Assembly (NCBI RefSeq): GCF_002240415.1
Contig: NZ_CP020028.1
Location: 553,501-617,500 of the forward strand
Length of the DNA stretch: 64,000 nt
From: Paenibacillus kribbensis
GTDB lineage: Bacteria; Bacillota; Bacilli; Paenibacillales; Paenibacillaceae
Direction of reading: 5' to 3'
Numbering within the stretch: position 1 is the first letter of the stretch; each line of letters starts with the position of its first letter. Both the position numbers and the translations under genes were made by a program. Under the pieces are notes generated by a model that had not been told where the DNA came from, did no database searches, and worked only from the letters and a program-made list of their open reading frames with translations. Positions 59,957 through 64,000 of this stretch are shown one piece after another.

Positions 59957-62281
59957 ATGCAATCAATAGATATACACGAGGCTGTAGCCCGCCTCAATCC
60001 TCCTCAGCGTCAGGCCGTAGAGGTAGTGGATGGTCCACTGCTGATTATGGCTGGCGCAGGCAGTGGCAAGACACGGGTGCTCACGCACCGAATAGCCTAC
60101 CTCATCGCGACCCGCAAGACGGCTCCATGGGGTATTTTGGCGATTACCTTTACGAACAAGGCCGCGCGTGAGATGCAGGATCGCGTATCCAAGCTGATTG
60201 GCCCGCAGGGGAGAGATGTGTGGGTATCCACGTTCCACTCGATGTGTGTACGTATTTTGCGTCGGGATATCGAGCGAATCGGATTTACCTCCAATTTCAG
60301 CATTCTGGATTCCACGGATCAATTGTCTGTCATTCGGAGCTGCATGAAGGATCTAAATATAGATACCAAAAAATTTGAACCCAAAGCGGTTCAATCTATG
60401 ATGAGCACGGCTAAAAATGAACTGGTCACTCCTGAAATGTATGAGCGCAAGATTGGCGATTATTTTGAGGGAATTGTGGCGAAGGTATATACCAAGTACC
60501 AACAACGGCTCAAAAATAACAACTCTCTTGATTTTGATGATTTGATCATGGCGACGATTCAGCTTTTTAAAGAAGTGCCTGAGGTGCTGGATTTCTACCA
60601 AAAGAAATTTCAGTACATTCATGTCGATGAATATCAGGATACCAACCGTGCGCAGTACATGCTGTGCAAAATGCTGGCCGATAAGCATCACCGGATTTGC
60701 GTAGTAGGTGACAGTGACCAATCCATCTACAGATGGCGGGGCGCGGATATCAGCAACATTTTGAACTTTGAAGAGGACTACCCGGAAGCACGTACCATTT
60801 TGCTGGAACAGAACTATCGGTCAACCTCGAACATACTGAATGCAGCGAACGAAGTGATTGCGCAAAATACAGGACGCAAGCCGAAAAAGCTATGGACAGA
60901 CAAGGAAGGCGGAGCCAAAATTAAGGTTTACCGTGCTGATTCGGAGCATGATGAGGGCTACTTTATTGCCTCTGAAATTAATAAGAATATTAATGCAGGT
61001 AAAACCTATAGCCATCATGCCATTTTGTATCGTACCAATGCTCAGTCTCGGGTCGTCGAGGAAATTTTGATCAAATCGGACATACCGTATCAGATCGTTG
61101 GCGGGATCAAGTTCTATGATCGTAAAGAGATTAAGGATCTTCTGGCCTATCTGCGCCTGCTTTCCAATCCTGACGACGATATCAGCCTGATGCGAATCAT
61201 TAACGTGCCCAAACGCAGCATCGGAGACACGACCGTTGGTAAGTTGCAGGCAGCCGCAGCGGAGCGTGGAGTTTCGATCTTCCGCGTGCTACAAGTAGTA
61301 GACGATTTGGGCTTTGCCGGACGTACGCGCAATGCGCTTGTGGAATTTTACGATATGATCGAAGGCTTAAATCGGATGGTGGACTATCTGTCGGTCACGG
61401 AGCTAACAGAAAAAATGCTGGAAACCACCCAGTATCGACTGGAGCTGCAAAACGAGAATACCCTCGAATCACGCGCGCGTCTGGAAAATATTGATGAGTT
61501 TCTGTCGGTAACCATGGAGTTTGAGAAAGGAGCAGAGGACAAATCGTTGGTCTCCTTCCTGACTGATCTTGCTCTTATTGCAGACATAGATTCCATGAAT
61601 GACGATGAAGACGAGCAAAGTGATGCTGTTGTATTGATGACCATGCACAGCGCAAAAGGTTTGGAGTTTCCGATTGTATTTATTGTCGGCATGGAAGAGG
61701 GAGTATTCCCCCACAGCAGGGCCTTCTTGGATAATGAAGAGCTTGAGGAAGAACGCAGATTGGCGTATGTCGGTATTACCCGTGCAGAGGAGCAGCTGTT
61801 CCTTACATGCGCACAAATGCGTACTTTGTTTGGCCGTACAACGGCCAATCCGCCGTCGCGCTTTCTGGAAGAGATTCCGGATGAATTAAAAGAGGATACG
61901 ATCATCAGACAGGACCGCTACCGTCGTTCAGGCAATGTAGGTGGCTCTTATGGCGGGCGTGGACTGGGTAAAAGCAGTGGCAGTAACTTTGGAGGAGAGC
62001 GTTCCTTTGATTCGATGAGCCGTAGTGGCTCAACCGCTTCTGCGTCGCCGCGTGTTACCGTAACAACATCTTCATCGCCTAAACCTTCCCCGGCAGCTTC
62101 GGCAGGGGGCCCTTCTATTTTTGCTGCTGGAGACAAGGTACAGCATGGCAAGTGGGGAGTGGGAACCATTGTGGCTGTCAAAGGTACGGGCAATGATATG
62201 GAGCTTCAGATCGCCTTCCCGGCTCCGGTCGGGGTCAAACGTCTGCTGGCTGGCTTTGCGCCTATCACAAAAGTAGAATAA
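59957..62281 (+). CDS. pcrA: ATP-dependent DNA helicase PcrA (UvrD/Rep family)
   Basis: SF1A 3'-5' helicase for replication restart and repair, 774 residues. Walker A GAGSGKT is at residues 33-39; other motifs are [34 protein letters not shown] and [10 protein letters not shown]. The C-terminus has a Ser/Gly-rich linker and a Tudor-like [12 protein letters not shown] end that binds RNA polymerase in related proteins. The ATG at 59957 has AAGGAG nine bases upstream; ATG 59927 lacks one. Confidence 0.96.
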   Translation: MQSIDIHEAVARLNPPQRQAVEVVDGPLLIMAGAGSGKTRVLTHRIAYLIATRKTAPWGILAITFTNKAAREMQDRVSKLIGPQGRDVWVSTFHSMCVRILRRDIERIGFTSNFSILDSTDQLSVIRSCMKDLNIDTKKFEPKAVQSMMSTAKNELVTPEMYERKIGDYFEGIVAKVYTKYQQRLKNNNSLDFDDLIMATIQLFKEVPEVLDFYQKKFQYIHVDEYQDTNRAQYMLCKMLADKHHRICVVGDSDQSIYRWRGADISNILNFEEDYPEARTILLEQNYRSTSNILNAANEVIAQNTGRKPKKLWTDKEGGAKIKVYRADSEHDEGYFIASEINKNINAGKTYSHHAILYRTNAQSRVVEEILIKSDIPYQIVGGIKFYDRKEIKDLLAYLRLLSNPDDDISLMRIINVPKRSIGDTTVGKLQAAAAERGVSIFRVLQVVDDLGFAGRTRNALVEFYDMIEGLNRMVDYLSVTELTEKMLETTQYRLELQNENTLESRARLENIDEFLSVTMEFEKGAEDKSLVSFLTDLALIADIDSMNDDEDEQSDAVVLMTMHSAKGLEFPIVFIVGMEEGVFPHSRAFLDNEELEEERRLAYVGITRAEEQLFLTCAQMRTLFGRTTANPPSRFLEEIPDELKEDTIIRQDRYRRSGNVGGSYGGRGLGKSSGSNFGGERSFDSMSRSGSTASASPRVTVTTSSSPKPSPAASAGGPSIFAAGDKVQHGKWGVGTIVAVKGTGNDMELQIAFPAPVGVKRLLAGFAPITKVE

Positions 62282-62330
62282 ATCTTACACATCAATAAAT
62301 CTCGAGCCTCACAGCGGCAGAGTGGCCTAA

Positions 62331-64000
<1,670 letters not shown>

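Overview
The window looks like a low-GC Gram-positive, endospore-forming chromosome, most likely Paenibacillus (P. polymyxa group). The pointers are a secreted CBM35/GH26/FN3/CBM3 mannanase, SigI, a Spo0E-like phosphatase, copper-amine-oxidase 'stalk' proteins, a canonical pcrB-pcrA-ligA run, strong AGGAGG ribosome sites and many TTG/GTG starts. The species is inferred from protein character; no database was searched.

Layout. (1) 1-2,800: 3' part of a GH26 mannanase, then sigI with no rsgI partner. (2) 2,860-12,830: an AT-rich accessory stretch. It holds a structured, transposon-end-like element, four paralogous HTH-TPR regulators of RRNPP/AimR type (one broken by an 8-bp tandem duplication), an ECF sigma/anti-sigma pair, a small XRE regulator, two small exported or membrane proteins, and a 33-codon pre-pheromone-like ORF overlapping the 3' end of the fourth receptor. 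(3) 12,830-30,310: mostly core genes: spo0E-like, motAB, uvrB-uvrA with a probable LexA site, a secreted protein, sulfite/nitrite reductase, an HtrA-like protease plus a stalk-domain protein, and a U32 (RlhA-like) protein. (4) 30,500-58,990: a large surface-glycan locus. (5) 59,110-64,000: pcrB-pcrA-ligA, with ligA running off the window.

The glycan locus combines galU, an O-antigen-ligase/TPR membrane protein (WsfB/WsaB-like), a Wzm/Wzt ABC exporter whose ATPase has a C-terminal Wzt_C carbohydrate-binding domain, a methyltransferase, a sugar-kinase-like protein with a long repeat-built coiled coil, several glycosyltransferases, an acyltransferase, rmlACBD for dTDP-rhamnose and a polyprenyl-phosphate hexose-1-phosphate transferase. 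The set suggests an ABC-exported, rhamnose-containing glycan, possibly an S-layer protein glycan. The methyltransferase and kinase/coiled-coil genes are adjacent and overlapping, in the same order as the domains of E. coli O9a WbdD. This suggests a split chain-terminator and molecular ruler whose capped product the Wzt_C domain would read. A translationally coupled five-gene cassette at 46,757-50,846 may build or transfer an unusual sugar.

Other compact systems are a Hol-Tox type I toxin-antitoxin candidate with an antisense promoter (56,205-56,510) and the receptor/peptide quorum-sensing array. I saw no rRNA, tRNA, CRISPR array or intact transposase.
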